Source: Bacillus massiliglaciei (lineage in GTDB: Bacteria; Bacillota; Bacilli; Bacillales; DSM-1321). Taken from it: DNA of 64,000 bases. Of this stretch, positions 43,682-52,464 are shown piece after piece. Each line of letters begins with the position of its first letter. Within the stretch, counting starts at the first letter, position 1. The translations under genes and the position numbers were made by a program. The notes under the pieces are model-generated. The model was not told where the DNA came from and did no database searches. It worked only from the letters and a program-made list of their open reading frames with translations. Location: the NCBI RefSeq assembly GCF_900098925.1, contig NZ_LT622360.1, positions 697,136 to 761,135 of the forward strand. Reading direction: 5' to 3'.

Positions 43682-44638
43682 TTGGAACAGCCGATAAGGA
43701 AAAAGAATAAGGGACAGATAAATATTGTTTTTAATGGCGCGAATCGAAACCCGCCCGAAAAGAAGCCGCTGATTAAAGAAATACCGGCTTCCAAGGCGAT
43801 TCCCCAGCATCATATAGCATTAAAAGAAATTGAGAATGAGTTGGACGCACTGGTTGGAATGGAAGAGATGAAGAGGATTATAAAAGAAGTCTATGCCTGG
43901 ATATATGTGAATCAAAAAAGAGAAATAAAGGGATTGAAAGCAGGAAGCCAAGTATTGCATATGATGTTTAAAGGAAACCCAGGGACTGGAAAAACAACGG
44001 TTGCCCGTTTGATTGGAAAATTGTTTTTGAAAATGGAAGTGTTGTCAAAAGGCCATCTTATTGAAGCGGAGAGGGCAGATTTAGTGGGAGAATATATAGG
44101 CCATACAGCTCAAAAGACAAGGGACCTTATCAAAAAGGCAATCGGAGGCATTTTATTCATTGATGAAGCTTATTCATTAGGGCGCGGAGGAGAAAAGGAT
44201 TTCGGAAAAGAAGCGATAGACACGTTAGTCAAGCATATGGAAGATCGGCAAAATGAATTTATTCTTATTCTTGCTGGCTATCCAAGGGAAATGGAATATT
44301 TCCTCAGCCTTAACCCTGGTCTTCATTCCCGATTCCCGCTCGTAGTGGAATTTCCTGATTATACGGTTAACCAGCTGATGGAAATCTCTTCGCAAATGCT
44401 TTTAGAAAGAGAGTATACAATGAGCGGGGATGCAGAAAGAAAGCTAAGAGAACATTTAATGTTAATTCGCTCTTATCCGTCAGGCGTGTCATTTTCGAAT
44501 GGCCGGTATATCCGAAATATAATTGAAAAATCAATAAGGGCACAGGCGATGCGTCTGTTATTAGAGGATTCATTTGAAAAGGGAGATTTATTGACGATTC
44601 GAAGCCAAGATCTAATCCTGGAAAAAAAAGAGGAATGA
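43682..44638 (+). CDS. spoVK: Stage V sporulation protein K (AAA+ ATPase)
   Basis: A 318-residue CbxX/CfqX-type AAA+ protein needed late in sporulation. The motifs are Walker A GNPGTGKTT, the pore region GEYIGHTAQKTRDL, Walker B GILFIDEAYSL, and sensor/arginine-finger segments in GYPREMEYFLSLNPGLHSRFP. TTG at 43682 is chosen because AGGTGA lies just upstream and the protein then begins like its relatives. Earlier in-frame codons have no ribosome site. The stop codon lies in a 16-bp hairpin shared with the converging gene. Confidence 0.93.
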   Translation: MEQPIRKKNKGQINIVFNGANRNPPEKKPLIKEIPASKAIPQHHIALKEIENELDALVGMEEMKRIIKEVYAWIYVNQKREIKGLKAGSQVLHMMFKGNPGTGKTTVARLIGKLFLKMEVLSKGHLIEAERADLVGEYIGHTAQKTRDLIKKAIGGILFIDEAYSLGRGGEKDFGKEAIDTLVKHMEDRQNEFILILAGYPREMEYFLSLNPGLHSRFPLVVEFPDYTVNQLMEISSQMLLEREYTMSGDAERKLREHLMLIRSYPSGVSFSNGRYIRNIIEKSIRAQAMRLLLEDSFEKGDLLTIRSQDLILEKKEE

Positions 44639-44668
44639 GGAAGCGAGTAATCCGCTTCCTCATTCCTC
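44630..44668. terminator. Bidirectional terminator between spoVK and the converging gene
   Basis: A perfect 16-bp stem (GAGGAATGAGGAAGCG at 44630-44645, complement at 44653-44668). On the minus strand it is followed by eight Ts. It overlaps the spoVK stop and begins two bases after the stop of the minus-strand gene. Confidence 0.8.
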
Positions 44669-44670
44669 CT

Positions 44671-45278
44671 CTATGCTTTAACCTGAAATCGTTTATTGGG
44701 CAATCTCCATTTATAAACATAAGACAGTACTCGAAGAACTGTGATGGCTGCGAAAAGAAAATAGAGTTCCCAAGCTTCCTCCAACAGTCCGATTCCAATT
44801 ATGGCACCTGCAAGGATGGACCAGACACATAGATTTCATCCCTGAATACTAATGGTTTCCTTCCGGCAAGCACGTCTCTGATAATACCGCCTCCGCATCC
44901 TATCAGAGCTGCAGCAGCTATACACGCGCTTAGCGGGAGTTCCAGCTCCACTGCATATAAAGTGCCTTGGATGGCAAAGGCAGATAAACCAATGGCATCC
45001 GAGAAATTCCCCCACTTGCCCCAATGCTTCAGCGCATTTCCTGGAAAAAGAAAAACAGCTGTAATGGATAAGAGAGCAATGATGAAATAAGAACCCTGAA
45101 TCCATAAGGCGGAAACGGGAACTCCAATAAGCAGATTCCGGATTGTCCCGCCTCCAAATGCAGTTACTATCCCTAGAATATAAACACCAAGCAAATCATA
45201 TTCCTCTTCAATAGCTATAATTGCTCCGCTTACTGCAAAAGCGATCGTTCCAATGATCGTGAGTATTTCCCATGTCAT
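44671..45278 (-). pseudogene. yvgT: Frameshifted TRIC-channel/UPF0126 membrane protein (YvgT-like)
   Basis: The first 150 or so residues (MTWEILTIIGTIAFAVSGAIIAIEEEYDLLGVYILGIVTAFGGGTIRNLL...GCGGGIIRDVLAGRKPLVFRDEIYV) are a normal UPF0126 protein with two repeats of three helices and the GGGxxR motifs. The frame then runs into a stop at 44799. In the next frame the family C terminus continues (WSILAGAIIGIGLLEEAWELYF...) to a stop at 44671. The span of 608 bases is one short of 203 codons, so a single-base deletion near 44815-44825 is the simplest cause. The start follows GAGGTAAAA. Confidence 0.85.
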
Positions 45279-45681
45279 GTTTATTTTACCTCAAGCTATA
45301 TTTTTAAAGCGGTGAAGCCGAAGTTGATTTTAGCATGTTTGACTAATTTTGGCATTAGTTTTTTAATGTGTATATTTCTTATAGGATACAGCAGGCATAA
45401 CTGGTGGTGCTTTTTTATATAGCAGGGCATATTTCCCTGGCAGCAAAGCAGAAATGGTTGTGAAGTAATCAGGAATCATTCTCTAAAGTTTAAATCCCCG
45501 TTATACAGGAAAAAATCGTAAAGAACGGTGTGTTGTTGTTTCTTCCCTTGAATAACGTTGTATAATAGAAAGGATGAGGCCTTTTATAGGGAAGATTGTA
45601 AAACATGCATCGAAGAAAACAGACATTATAAAGGAAATGGTTTGAGTAACAAAAGAAATAATCTATCTAAGAGGAGCTATT
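45279..45681. other. Gene-free stretch upstream of ynbB
   Basis: About 400 bases without a supportable gene. A perfect -10 TATAAT stands at 45561-45566 with a poor -35 (TTTCTT at 16 bp) and may drive ynbB. In B. subtilis hflX (ynbA) lies here. No trace of it is visible. Confidence 0.5.
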
Positions 45682-46950
45682 ATGTACGAGCAATTAACAC
45701 ACGGGGGAATTTTACAAAAAATCGTGAAAGAAGCGGAAATGAAAATTGCCCCTTTTCATGCAAAAATCGAAGAAAATATAACAACGAATCAATTCAGAGT
45801 GCTGAACAGTTTTCAAAAACATAAAGTGAGTGATTCGAATTTTATTCCATCAACAGGATATGGATATGATGATTATGGCAGAGATACTTTAGAAGCGATC
45901 TTCGCCGAAGTTTTTGGTGCAGAAGCCGGTTTGGTGAGACCGCAAATCATTTCCGGCACTCATGCCATCTCTACTGCATTATTCGGAATTTTAAGACCAA
46001 ATGATGAATTATTGTACATTACAGGGAAACCTTATGATACACTAGAAGAAATTGTCGGAATTCGCGGTAAGGGTATAGGCTCATTGAAAGAATTTAACAT
46101 CTCTTATCAAGCAGCGGAACTTACCTCTTCTGGCGGTATTGATTTCGAAGCGGTAAAAGCGGCTGTCCATTCCAATACAAAAATGGTCGGTATCCAGCGT
46201 TCTAAAGGGTATGCGACACGTCCTTCATTTACAATAAGCGAGATCCAAGAAGCTATTCAGTTTGTAAAAAATATCAACCCTGAAATTATCGTGTTTGTCG
46301 ATAATTGCTATGGTGAATTTGTTGAAACTGTGGAGCCTTGTCATGTAGGAGCTGACTTAATGGCAGGTTCGCTTATAAAAAATCCAGGGGGTGGGCTTGC
46401 CAAAACCGGGGGTTATATTGTAGGTAAGCAAAGTCTAGTAGAAGCATGTTCTTACCGCCTTTCATCTCCGGGAATCGGAGCTGAAGCAGGGGCATCTCTT
46501 TACAGTCTGCAGGAAATGTATCAAGGATTCTTTCTGGCGCCCCATGTTGTCGGCCAAGCTCTGAAAGGGGCGGTTTTTACAGCTGCTTTTCTGGAAATGC
46601 TGGGAATGAATACGGAACCTAAATGGAATGCAGAACGAACGGATCTTATACAATCGGTGCAATTTGATGATCCGGATAAAATGGTTGCCTTTTGCCAAGC
46701 CGTCCAATTCGCTTCACCGATCAACTCACATGTAACTCCGTACCCAGCCTATATGCCGGGATATGAAGATGACGTGATCATGGCAGCTGGAACTTTTATT
46801 CAGGGGGCAAGCCTTGAATTGACTGCTGATGGACCGCTGAGGGCGCCTTATGTTGCTTATGTCCAGGGCGGTCTGACCTATTCACATGTAAAATTAGCAG
46901 TGCTGACCGCTGTGGACCGGCTAATTGAGAAAAAATTATTAACCGTTTAA
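45682..46950 (+). CDS. ynbB: YnbB, PLP-dependent protein of the methionine gamma-lyase fold, EF-P modification associated
   Basis: A 422-residue PLP enzyme-like protein of the aluminium-resistance/methionine gamma-lyase group. It has the GYGYDDYGRDTLEAIFAEVFGAE segment (about residues 52-74), VFVDNCYGEFVE near 208-219 and the PLP lysine region MAGSLIKNPGGGLAKTGGYI near 229-248. In B. subtilis YnbB takes part in building the 5-aminopentanol group on EF-P, linking it to ymfF-ymfH-ymfI 32 kb upstream. It starts at ATG after AGAGGAGC. Confidence 0.88.
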   Translation: MYEQLTHGGILQKIVKEAEMKIAPFHAKIEENITTNQFRVLNSFQKHKVSDSNFIPSTGYGYDDYGRDTLEAIFAEVFGAEAGLVRPQIISGTHAISTALFGILRPNDELLYITGKPYDTLEEIVGIRGKGIGSLKEFNISYQAAELTSSGGIDFEAVKAAVHSNTKMVGIQRSKGYATRPSFTISEIQEAIQFVKNINPEIIVFVDNCYGEFVETVEPCHVGADLMAGSLIKNPGGGLAKTGGYIVGKQSLVEACSYRLSSPGIGAEAGASLYSLQEMYQGFFLAPHVVGQALKGAVFTAAFLEMLGMNTEPKWNAERTDLIQSVQFDDPDKMVAFCQAVQFASPINSHVTPYPAYMPGYEDDVIMAAGTFIQGASLELTADGPLRAPYVAYVQGGLTYSHVKLAVLTAVDRLIEKKLLTV

Positions 46951-46961
46951 ATGAAGAGCAA

Positions 46962-46999
46962 AGCAGCTGAATCAATCATCCAGCTGCTCTGCTATAAAA
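46962..46999 (+). terminator. Weak terminator-like hairpin after ynbB
   Basis: AGCAGCTG and CAGCTGCT form a perfect 8-bp stem, but an A-rich rather than T-rich stretch follows. Confidence 0.4.
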
Positions 47000-47064
47000 A
47001 TAAGGCGAGACAGCTTTTGAAAAGTCGCATAATTCATGCTAATTTTAATAATCTTAAAAAAATG

Positions 47065-47081
47065 TGTGACAAAAGATAACA
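47065..47081. promoter_or_regulatory. GlnR/TnrA box 1 upstream of glnRA
   Basis: TGTGACAAAAGATAACA matches the consensus TGTNAN7TNACA exactly. Confidence 0.88.
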
Positions 47082-47086
47082 TATTA

Positions 47087-47104
47087 TTGACAACAAACCT
47101 TACA
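47087..47104. promoter_or_regulatory. GlnR/TnrA box 2 overlapping the glnRA -35
   Basis: TGACAACAAACCTTACA at 47088-47104 matches TGTNAN7TNACA with one mismatch and overlaps a perfect -35 TTGACA at 47087-47092. The two boxes are 23 bp centre to centre, about two helical turns. The expected -10 (TAAGCT) is weak. Confidence 0.8.
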
Positions 47105-47145
47105 TATATTAAGCTTTTATTATGATAAAGTTAAGGAGGATGCTA

Positions 47146-47556
47146 ATGAGCGGCAACAACATTAGGCGTTCGATGCCACTCTTCTCCATCGGAGTTGTAA
47201 TGCAGCTGACAGAGTTGTCTGCACGTCAGATTCGATATTATGAAGAGCATCAGTTAATTACTCCTATGAGAACAGATGGAAATCGCAGGCTATTTTCTCT
47301 GAATGATATCGACAGACTCCTTGAAATAAAGGATTTGATTGAACAGGGAGTGAATTTGGCAGGCATTAAAAAAATTTTCACTGTGAAGGAAAATGAAGAA
47401 CCTAAACAGCACGATCTTGAGCAAGCTGAAAAAATCAGACAGGACCTTAGTGATGAAGAATTAAGGAAATTGCTCAGGGCTGAGCTTATGCAAAGTCAAG
47501 GGGGAAAAAACCGTACTTCATTGCGTCAGGGAGATATGTCTAGATTTTTCTATTAA
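47146..47556 (+). CDS. glnR: Glutamine synthetase repressor GlnR
   Basis: A 136-residue MerR-type regulator. The HTH is [46 protein letters not shown], and the C terminus ends QGDMSRFFY, the conserved tail contacted by feedback-inhibited glutamine synthetase. It represses glnRA and other ammonium genes when nitrogen is ample. ATG at 47146 follows AAGGAGGA. It lies upstream of glnA with 33 bases between, and two operator boxes precede it. Confidence 0.96.
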   Translation: MSGNNIRRSMPLFSIGVVMQLTELSARQIRYYEEHQLITPMRTDGNRRLFSLNDIDRLLEIKDLIEQGVNLAGIKKIFTVKENEEPKQHDLEQAEKIRQDLSDEELRKLLRAELMQSQGGKNRTSLRQGDMSRFFY

Positions 47557-47589
47557 ATAATTAATGATCACTTGGGGAGGAATGGAAAG

Positions 47590-48924
47590 ATGGCAAAGTA
47601 CACACGCGAAGATATCACTAGATTGGCGAAAGAAGAGAATGTTAAATATATTCGTCTTCAATTTACAGATATCTTAGGAACAATCAAAAATGTGGAAATC
47701 CCGGTAAGTCAGCTGGAAAAAGCGCTTGACAACAAAATGATGTTTGATGGATCTTCAATTGAAGGTTTTGTACGTATTGAAGAATCAGATATGTATTTAT
47801 ACCCTGACTTAGATACATGGGTGGTTTTCCCTTGGACTTCTGAAAAAGGCAAAGTGGCCCGTCTTATTTGTGATATCTATAATACAGATGGAACACCATT
47901 CGAAGGTGACCCTCGTGCGAACCTAAAAAGAGTTCTTGCTGAAGCAAGAGAAATGGGCTTTACTAACTTTAATTTAGGGCCGGAGCCTGAATTCTTCTTG
48001 TTCAAGCTTGATGAAAAAGGAGAGCCTACTCTTGAATTGAATGATAAAGGCGGATATTTTGACCTTGCACCGACTGATTTAGGGGAAAACTGCCGCCGTG
48101 ATATCGTACTAGAACTTGAGGAAATGGGCTTTGAAATCGAAGCTTCCCACCACGAAGTGGCGCCAGGCCAGCACGAAATCGATTTTAAATATGCTGATGC
48201 TGTCACTGCATGCGATAATATCCAAACATTTAAACTGGTTGTTAAAACAATCGCCCGCAAGCACGGACTGCATGCAACCTTCATGCCAAAACCGCTTTTC
48301 GGCGTAAACGGATCAGGCATGCACTGTAACGTATCCTTATTCAAAGAAAATGAAAATGCATTCTTTGATAAAGGCGGAAAACAAGAATTGTCTCAAACAG
48401 CTGAGCAATTTATTGCAGGGATTATCAAGCATGCACCAGCTTTCACTGCAGTAACAAACCCAACTGTTAACTCATATAAGCGTTTGGTACCTGGCTATGA
48501 AGCGCCTTGTTATGTGGCGTGGTCCGCTAAAAACCGCAGCCCGCTGATCCGTATCCCGGCATCCCGCGGCGTCAGCACACGTGTAGAGGTTCGAAGTGTA
48601 GACCCTGCAGCAAATCCTTATCTTGCATTAGCTGTTCTTCTAAAAGCTGGTCTTGATGGAATCAAGAACGAATTGACTCCTCCGGCTCCAGTAGACCGCA
48701 ATATCTATGTAATGTCTAAAGAAGAGCGCGAAGAAGTAGGCATCGTTGATCTGCCGGCTACTTTATATGCAGCACTTGAAACATTAAAAGCTGATGAAGT
48801 TATTAAAGAAGCTCTTGGCGGTCACTTGTTAGAACACTTTATTGAAGCGAAAGAGATTGAATGGGATATGTTCCGTACCCAGGTTCACCCATGGGAGCGC
48901 GACCAATACATGACAATGTATTAA
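47590..48924 (+). CDS. glnA: Type I glutamine synthetase
   Basis: A 444-residue enzyme making glutamine from glutamate, ammonia and ATP. Signature segments are FDGSSIEGF (about residues 53-61), [11 protein letters not shown], the ATP motif [14 protein letters not shown] and [13 protein letters not shown]. The length and the MAKYTREDI start fit the GSI-alpha type without adenylylation site, which is regulated by feedback inhibition and GlnR. ATG at 47590 follows GGGGAGG. Confidence 0.98.
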   Translation: MAKYTREDITRLAKEENVKYIRLQFTDILGTIKNVEIPVSQLEKALDNKMMFDGSSIEGFVRIEESDMYLYPDLDTWVVFPWTSEKGKVARLICDIYNTDGTPFEGDPRANLKRVLAEAREMGFTNFNLGPEPEFFLFKLDEKGEPTLELNDKGGYFDLAPTDLGENCRRDIVLELEEMGFEIEASHHEVAPGQHEIDFKYADAVTACDNIQTFKLVVKTIARKHGLHATFMPKPLFGVNGSGMHCNVSLFKENENAFFDKGGKQELSQTAEQFIAGIIKHAPAFTAVTNPTVNSYKRLVPGYEAPCYVAWSAKNRSPLIRIPASRGVSTRVEVRSVDPAANPYLALAVLLKAGLDGIKNELTPPAPVDRNIYVMSKEEREEVGIVDLPATLYAALETLKADEVIKEALGGHLLEHFIEAKEIEWDMFRTQVHPWERDQYMTMY

Positions 48925-48930
48925 TCTATG

Positions 48931-48966
48931 AAACCCTTGGCACTCTAAGTGTCAGGGGTTTTTTAT
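48931..48966 (+). terminator. Terminator of glnRA
   Basis: AAACCCTTGGCACT pairs with AGTGTCAGGGGTTT (with G-T pairs) around CTA, followed by TTTTATTT. Confidence 0.85.
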
Positions 48967-49304
48967 TTATGTGGGCAAAAGTTTATAATTATTTCAGTTT
49001 CATAGTCTGCCCACAACTTTCCCACAATTATTTCATTAATGTATCTAGGTGTTTTTCTAAATCAAATGAGAATAAAGCTATATTTTCTAATATCATTATT
49101 TCGCTATATCATCAGGCCGCTGAAAAACAGCGGTCTATTTATATTGTCAGCTTGGATAAAAGAAGGCAAATGTATCGGTTATGTTTGGAAGAAGGGAGAA
49201 ATAAAAAGAGGGAAATAAGAGACAGATTACTATCTATGTATTTTTAATCAAGGATAGAGTTTATAGAAAAAATAAAAAATCAGTATATTTAGTATTTAAG
49301 TTAA
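48967..49304. other. Gene-free A/T-rich stretch between glnA and the catabolic cluster
   Basis: A frame at 48969-49247 could encode 92 residues, but it lacks a ribosome site, has no family resemblance and carries a small hairpin (CCGCTG-AAAAA-CAGCGG at 49117-49133). I do not call it a gene. A 7-bp inverted pair GTGGGCA/TGCCCAC stands at its start. Confidence 0.5.
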
Positions 49305-49310
49305 TATACT
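49305..49310 (+). promoter_or_regulatory. Probable -10 element of the catabolic cluster
   Basis: TATACT ends one base before the first operator. No good -35 is visible at 17 bp, so an activator or a weak promoter is possible. Confidence 0.4.
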
Positions 49311-49311
49311 A

Positions 49312-49329
49312 CAGCAAAACGTTTAACTG
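49312..49329. promoter_or_regulatory. LacI-type operator O1
   Basis: CAGCAAAACGTTTAACTG, an 18-bp imperfect palindrome centred on CG. It differs from O2 at one position and covers the predicted start of transcription. Confidence 0.65.
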
Positions 49330-49378
49330 CAAACAAGATAAAAGGGTCTGCTTCTTAAGAAAAGGGGTCAAGGCCATA

Positions 49379-49396
49379 CAGCAAAACGTTTAGCTG
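49379..49396. promoter_or_regulatory. LacI-type operator O2
   Basis: CAGCAAAACGTTTAGCTG, palindromic except for one base pair. Its centre is 67 bp from that of O1, a spacing that would allow a DNA loop by a tetramer or cooperative dimers. Confidence 0.65.
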
Positions 49397-49417
49397 ATTA
49401 GAAAAGGGGGCGGAGAT

Positions 49418-50593
49418 TTGAAAGAGACAGTCATTGTCGGAATGGCCCGGACGGCAATCGGCACGATGAATGGTGCGATAAAGGATGCAGAAGCGTCTGA
49501 TTTAGGGGCAGCAGCCATTCGTGAAGCGGTCAAGAGGTCAGGTATTGCAAATGAACAAGTTCAAGAAGTAGTGATGGGGTGTGTCGGGCAAATAGCTGAG
49601 AACGCTTTTGTTGCCAGGATGTGTGCAATTAAGGCTGGACTTCCGACTACCAGTACTGCCTATACGGTTAATCGGTTATGCGGTTCAGGTTTGCAGGCTA
49701 TTAATAATGCAGTGCAGCAAATTCAAACAAAAAATGCGGAGATTATTGTTGCCGGCGGGACTGAAAATATGGACTTATATCCTTTTTATATCCGTAAAGG
49801 AAGATATGGATACCGCTATGGCCATGCTGAGCTGGAGGATGGTTTAATGACAGCTCTGACAGATCCTTTTGGGCAATATGCAATGGGAGTGACTGCGGAA
49901 AAAGTAGCCTCTAAGTTTAATATAACACGTGAAGAACAGGATCTCTTTGCCTATCAGAGCCAGGTAAAAGCAATGAACGCAATTGAAAGCGGTTACTTTT
50001 ATGAACAGATTGTATCGTTTGAATTAAAGGATCGGAAGGGCAGCCTAAAGGTCTTCGATACGGATGAACATCCGAGACAAACGTCTATAGAAAAACTTTC
50101 AACATTAAAACCGGCCTTTGAGAAAGGCGGCACTGTGACTGCAGGCAATTCATCGGGAATAAACAATGGGGCAGCAGCTCTTGTCCTGATGTCACGTGAA
50201 AAAGCCGAGGAGCTTGGTTTAAAACCGATCGCGTATGTAAGAGAACAGGCCGTAGCAGGAGTGGAGCCAGAAATAATGGGCTTTGCACCATCACCCGCGG
50301 TTAAAGCCTTGCTTAAAAAAGCAAATTTGACACTGGATGATATTGATTTAATCGAACTGAACGAAGCTTTTGCGGCGCAATCACTTGCTGTTATAAAAGA
50401 TTTAGAAGTGAATCCAGACAAAGTCAATGTAAACGGGGGCGCTATATCTTTAGGCCACCCAATTGGAGCTTCCGGAGCAATCATTACGATTAAACTTCTG
50501 TCAGAGCTGAAGCGCCGCGGACTAAAAAGAGGAATCTCAACGATGTGCATTGGCGGCGGGCAGGGGATTGCGACTATTTTTGAAATGGCATAG
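49418..50593 (+). CDS. Thiolase family protein (acetyl-CoA C-acyltransferase)
   Basis: A 391-residue thiolase. The acyl-accepting C88 lies in NRLCGSGLQAINNA, the C-terminal histidine in GGAISLGHPIGASGA, and the second cysteine in MCIGGGQGIATIFE. It would cleave a 3-ketoacyl-CoA with CoA, giving acetyl-CoA. It starts at TTG after GGGGGCGGAG. It is the first gene of an eleven-gene, same-strand cluster and lies directly behind two operators. The degradative role is inferred from its neighbours. Confidence 0.92.
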   Translation: MKETVIVGMARTAIGTMNGAIKDAEASDLGAAAIREAVKRSGIANEQVQEVVMGCVGQIAENAFVARMCAIKAGLPTTSTAYTVNRLCGSGLQAINNAVQQIQTKNAEIIVAGGTENMDLYPFYIRKGRYGYRYGHAELEDGLMTALTDPFGQYAMGVTAEKVASKFNITREEQDLFAYQSQVKAMNAIESGYFYEQIVSFELKDRKGSLKVFDTDEHPRQTSIEKLSTLKPAFEKGGTVTAGNSSGINNGAAALVLMSREKAEELGLKPIAYVREQAVAGVEPEIMGFAPSPAVKALLKKANLTLDDIDLIELNEAFAAQSLAVIKDLEVNPDKVNVNGGAISLGHPIGASGAIITIKLLSELKRRGLKRGISTMCIGGGQGIATIFEMA

Positions 50594-50614
50594 CAGATAT
50601 TGGGAGGTGTAATA

Positions 50615-51355
50615 ATGATTGACCATACTGGAAAAATCGCGGTTGTTACCGGAGCTGCCCGAGGTCTTGGAAAAGGGATAGCTGAAAAGCTTGCCACACT
50701 TGGCGCACATGTCATCATAAGCGATTTGAATGAGGAAGGTTTACATCACGCAGCAGAAGAGATCAGGAGGCAGGGCGGACATGCAGAATGGCATGTCTGT
50801 AACATCACAGACCGGGAACAGGCAAGAAGGCTGATAGAAGATTCAGCAGTAAAATACGGACAATTGGATATTCTTGTGAATAATGCAGGCATCAATCGTG
50901 ACTCAATGCTTTATAAGATGAGTTATGAACAATGGGACGCAGTGATAGATGTTAATTTAACAGGAGTATTTAATACAATGCAGCCTGCAAGCAAAATTAT
51001 GGATAAACAAGCAAACGGGCGCATCATCAATATCTCGTCAGCTAGCTGGCTTGGAAATGTAGGTCAGGCGAATTATGCAGCCGCTAAAGCAGGTGTCGTA
51101 GGGCTTACGAAAACAGCAGCCAGGGAGCTTGGTAAAAAAAATGTAACGGTCAATGCGGTTTGCCCAGGGTTTATTGAAACGGATATGACGAGAGGAGTGC
51201 CTAAAAAAGTATGGGATTTGATGGTTTCAAAAATTTCTATGGGCAGAGTCGGAACACCTGAAGACGTTGCAAACTGCATTGCATTCCTTGCTTCCGAACA
51301 AGCCTCATATATCACAGGGGAAGTTGTAAATGTTGGCGGAGGCATGATTCTATAA
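50615..51355 (+). CDS. SDR-family oxidoreductase 1 (FabG/PhaB-like)
   Basis: A 246-residue short-chain dehydrogenase. It has the cofactor motif TGAARGLG (about residues 13-20), NNAGINRD and the catalytic set in ISSASWLGNVGQANYAAAKAG. It resembles 3-oxoacyl-[ACP] or acetoacetyl-CoA reductases. In this cluster it more likely works in the oxidative direction on a 3-hydroxy acid or its CoA ester. ATG at 50615 is preferred, after GGGAGGTG. Confidence 0.87.
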   Translation: MIDHTGKIAVVTGAARGLGKGIAEKLATLGAHVIISDLNEEGLHHAAEEIRRQGGHAEWHVCNITDREQARRLIEDSAVKYGQLDILVNNAGINRDSMLYKMSYEQWDAVIDVNLTGVFNTMQPASKIMDKQANGRIINISSASWLGNVGQANYAAAKAGVVGLTKTAARELGKKNVTVNAVCPGFIETDMTRGVPKKVWDLMVSKISMGRVGTPEDVANCIAFLASEQASYITGEVVNVGGGMIL

Positions 51356-51387
51356 CGTTTCACCTAAAAAACTGCTGGAGGAATCTT

Positions 51388-52398
51388 ATGAAACTATTTA
51401 AAAGAAGTTTTTATATGGCTCTTATTGCAGGAACAGTTCTATCTTTGGCTGCGTGCGGAGGCGATGCGGATAGCAAAAGCTCGGGGGAAAAAATGGTCTT
51501 TGATGTAAGTCTTCCGCTGGGTCCGGGTTCTCATCAGGATGTGGGAGTCCAGGCGTTCGGTGAGGAGCTTGAAAAATTGTCTGATGGGAGGCTGACGATC
51601 AAATCACATCACAATAATTCTCTCGGCGGCGAACGGGAAGTCGTAGAGGGAATGTCTATTAATTCCATCGATTTAGGAATAACCTCTACAGGTCCTTTAG
51701 GAGGGTTCGTACCGGAGTATTTCATGTTTGATATGCCTTACTTATTTAATGACTATGAACATGCATATGCGGTACTTGACAGTGAAATAGGTGAGGAGCT
51801 GGCACAAAAATTAGAAGAACAGGCAAATGTTAAAGTTCTTGCGTGGATGGAAAATGGTTTTCGGAATGAGACAAATAGTATCCGTCCGATTCATACGCCT
51901 AAAGACTTAAAAGGAATCAAGCATCGAACACAAGAATCAGAAGTTCAAGTTGATACGTGGAAAGCACTTGGAACAAACGCTACTCCAATGGCCTGGCCGG
52001 AAGTATATACAGCTCTGCAGCAAGGGGTAATGGAAAGTCAGGAAAACCCGCTCCCAACTATTTATGATGTCAAATTCTTTGAAGTGCAGGAACATTTGGC
52101 AATGACAAAACATGTATATTCACCGGCTCCTTTAATGATGAGCAAGCAGTTATTTGAGTCCCTTTCAGAAAAAGATCAGAAACTCGTCCTAAAAGCAGCT
52201 CAAGCAGCGCTGCCAATTCAGCGAAAGGCAAGTCAGGAGCAGGCAGAGGAAATGAAAAGAAAGCTGGAAGAGGAAGGTATGAAAGTGACAGAACCGGACT
52301 TAGAATCTTTTAAACAAGCAGTAGAACCTGTATATAAAAAATGGGCACCTCAAATAGGAGAAGAAATGATTGAGAAAGTCCGTCATTTTAAGTATTGA
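51388..52398 (+). CDS. dctP: TRAP transporter substrate-binding lipoprotein (DctP family)
   Basis: A 336-residue extracytoplasmic receptor. The signal peptide ends in the lipobox LAAC (mature Cys23). The DctP fold follows with LPLGPGSHQDVGVQAFGEELEKLSDGRL (about residues 45-72) and the carboxylate-clamp region NGFRNETNSIRPIHTPKDLKGIKHR, where an Arg usually binds the ligand carboxylate. It captures an organic acid for the DctQM permease next door. A terminator-like hairpin behind it should raise its level above that of the permease. Confidence 0.9.
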   Translation: MKLFKRSFYMALIAGTVLSLAACGGDADSKSSGEKMVFDVSLPLGPGSHQDVGVQAFGEELEKLSDGRLTIKSHHNNSLGGEREVVEGMSINSIDLGITSTGPLGGFVPEYFMFDMPYLFNDYEHAYAVLDSEIGEELAQKLEEQANVKVLAWMENGFRNETNSIRPIHTPKDLKGIKHRTQESEVQVDTWKALGTNATPMAWPEVYTALQQGVMESQENPLPTIYDVKFFEVQEHLAMTKHVYSPAPLMMSKQLFESLSEKDQKLVLKAAQAALPIQRKASQEQAEEMKRKLEEEGMKVTEPDLESFKQAVEPVYKKWAPQIGEEMIEKVRHFKY

Positions 52399-52409
52399 CT
52401 TGTTAAGAA

Positions 52410-52440
52410 AGAAAAATGGATGGCCGATCCATTTTTCTTC
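52410..52440 (+). terminator. Intercistronic hairpin between dctP and dctQ
   Basis: AGAAAAATGGAT and ATCCATTTTTCT form a perfect 12-bp stem around GGCCG. There is no T run beyond the arm, so partial attenuation is likely. Confidence 0.6.
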
Positions 52441-52464
52441 TCTTAAGGAGAGGGGGAGCAAAAT

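Noticed and set aside
48969-49247. A 92-residue open frame behind glnA
   Set aside because: It has no ribosome site, its sequence resembles no family, it contains a small hairpin and it starts on the terminator flank. Treated as non-coding.
49312-49396. CcpA cre sites in front of the thiolase gene
   Set aside because: O1 and O2 lack the TG and CA ends of the cre pattern and share a longer CAGCAAAACGTTT palindrome, which better suits the local LacI protein.
51348-51365. A further operator (TTCTATAACGTTTCACCT) before dctP
   Set aside because: Only the right half resembles O3. The left half overlaps the stop codon of the SDR gene and is degenerate.
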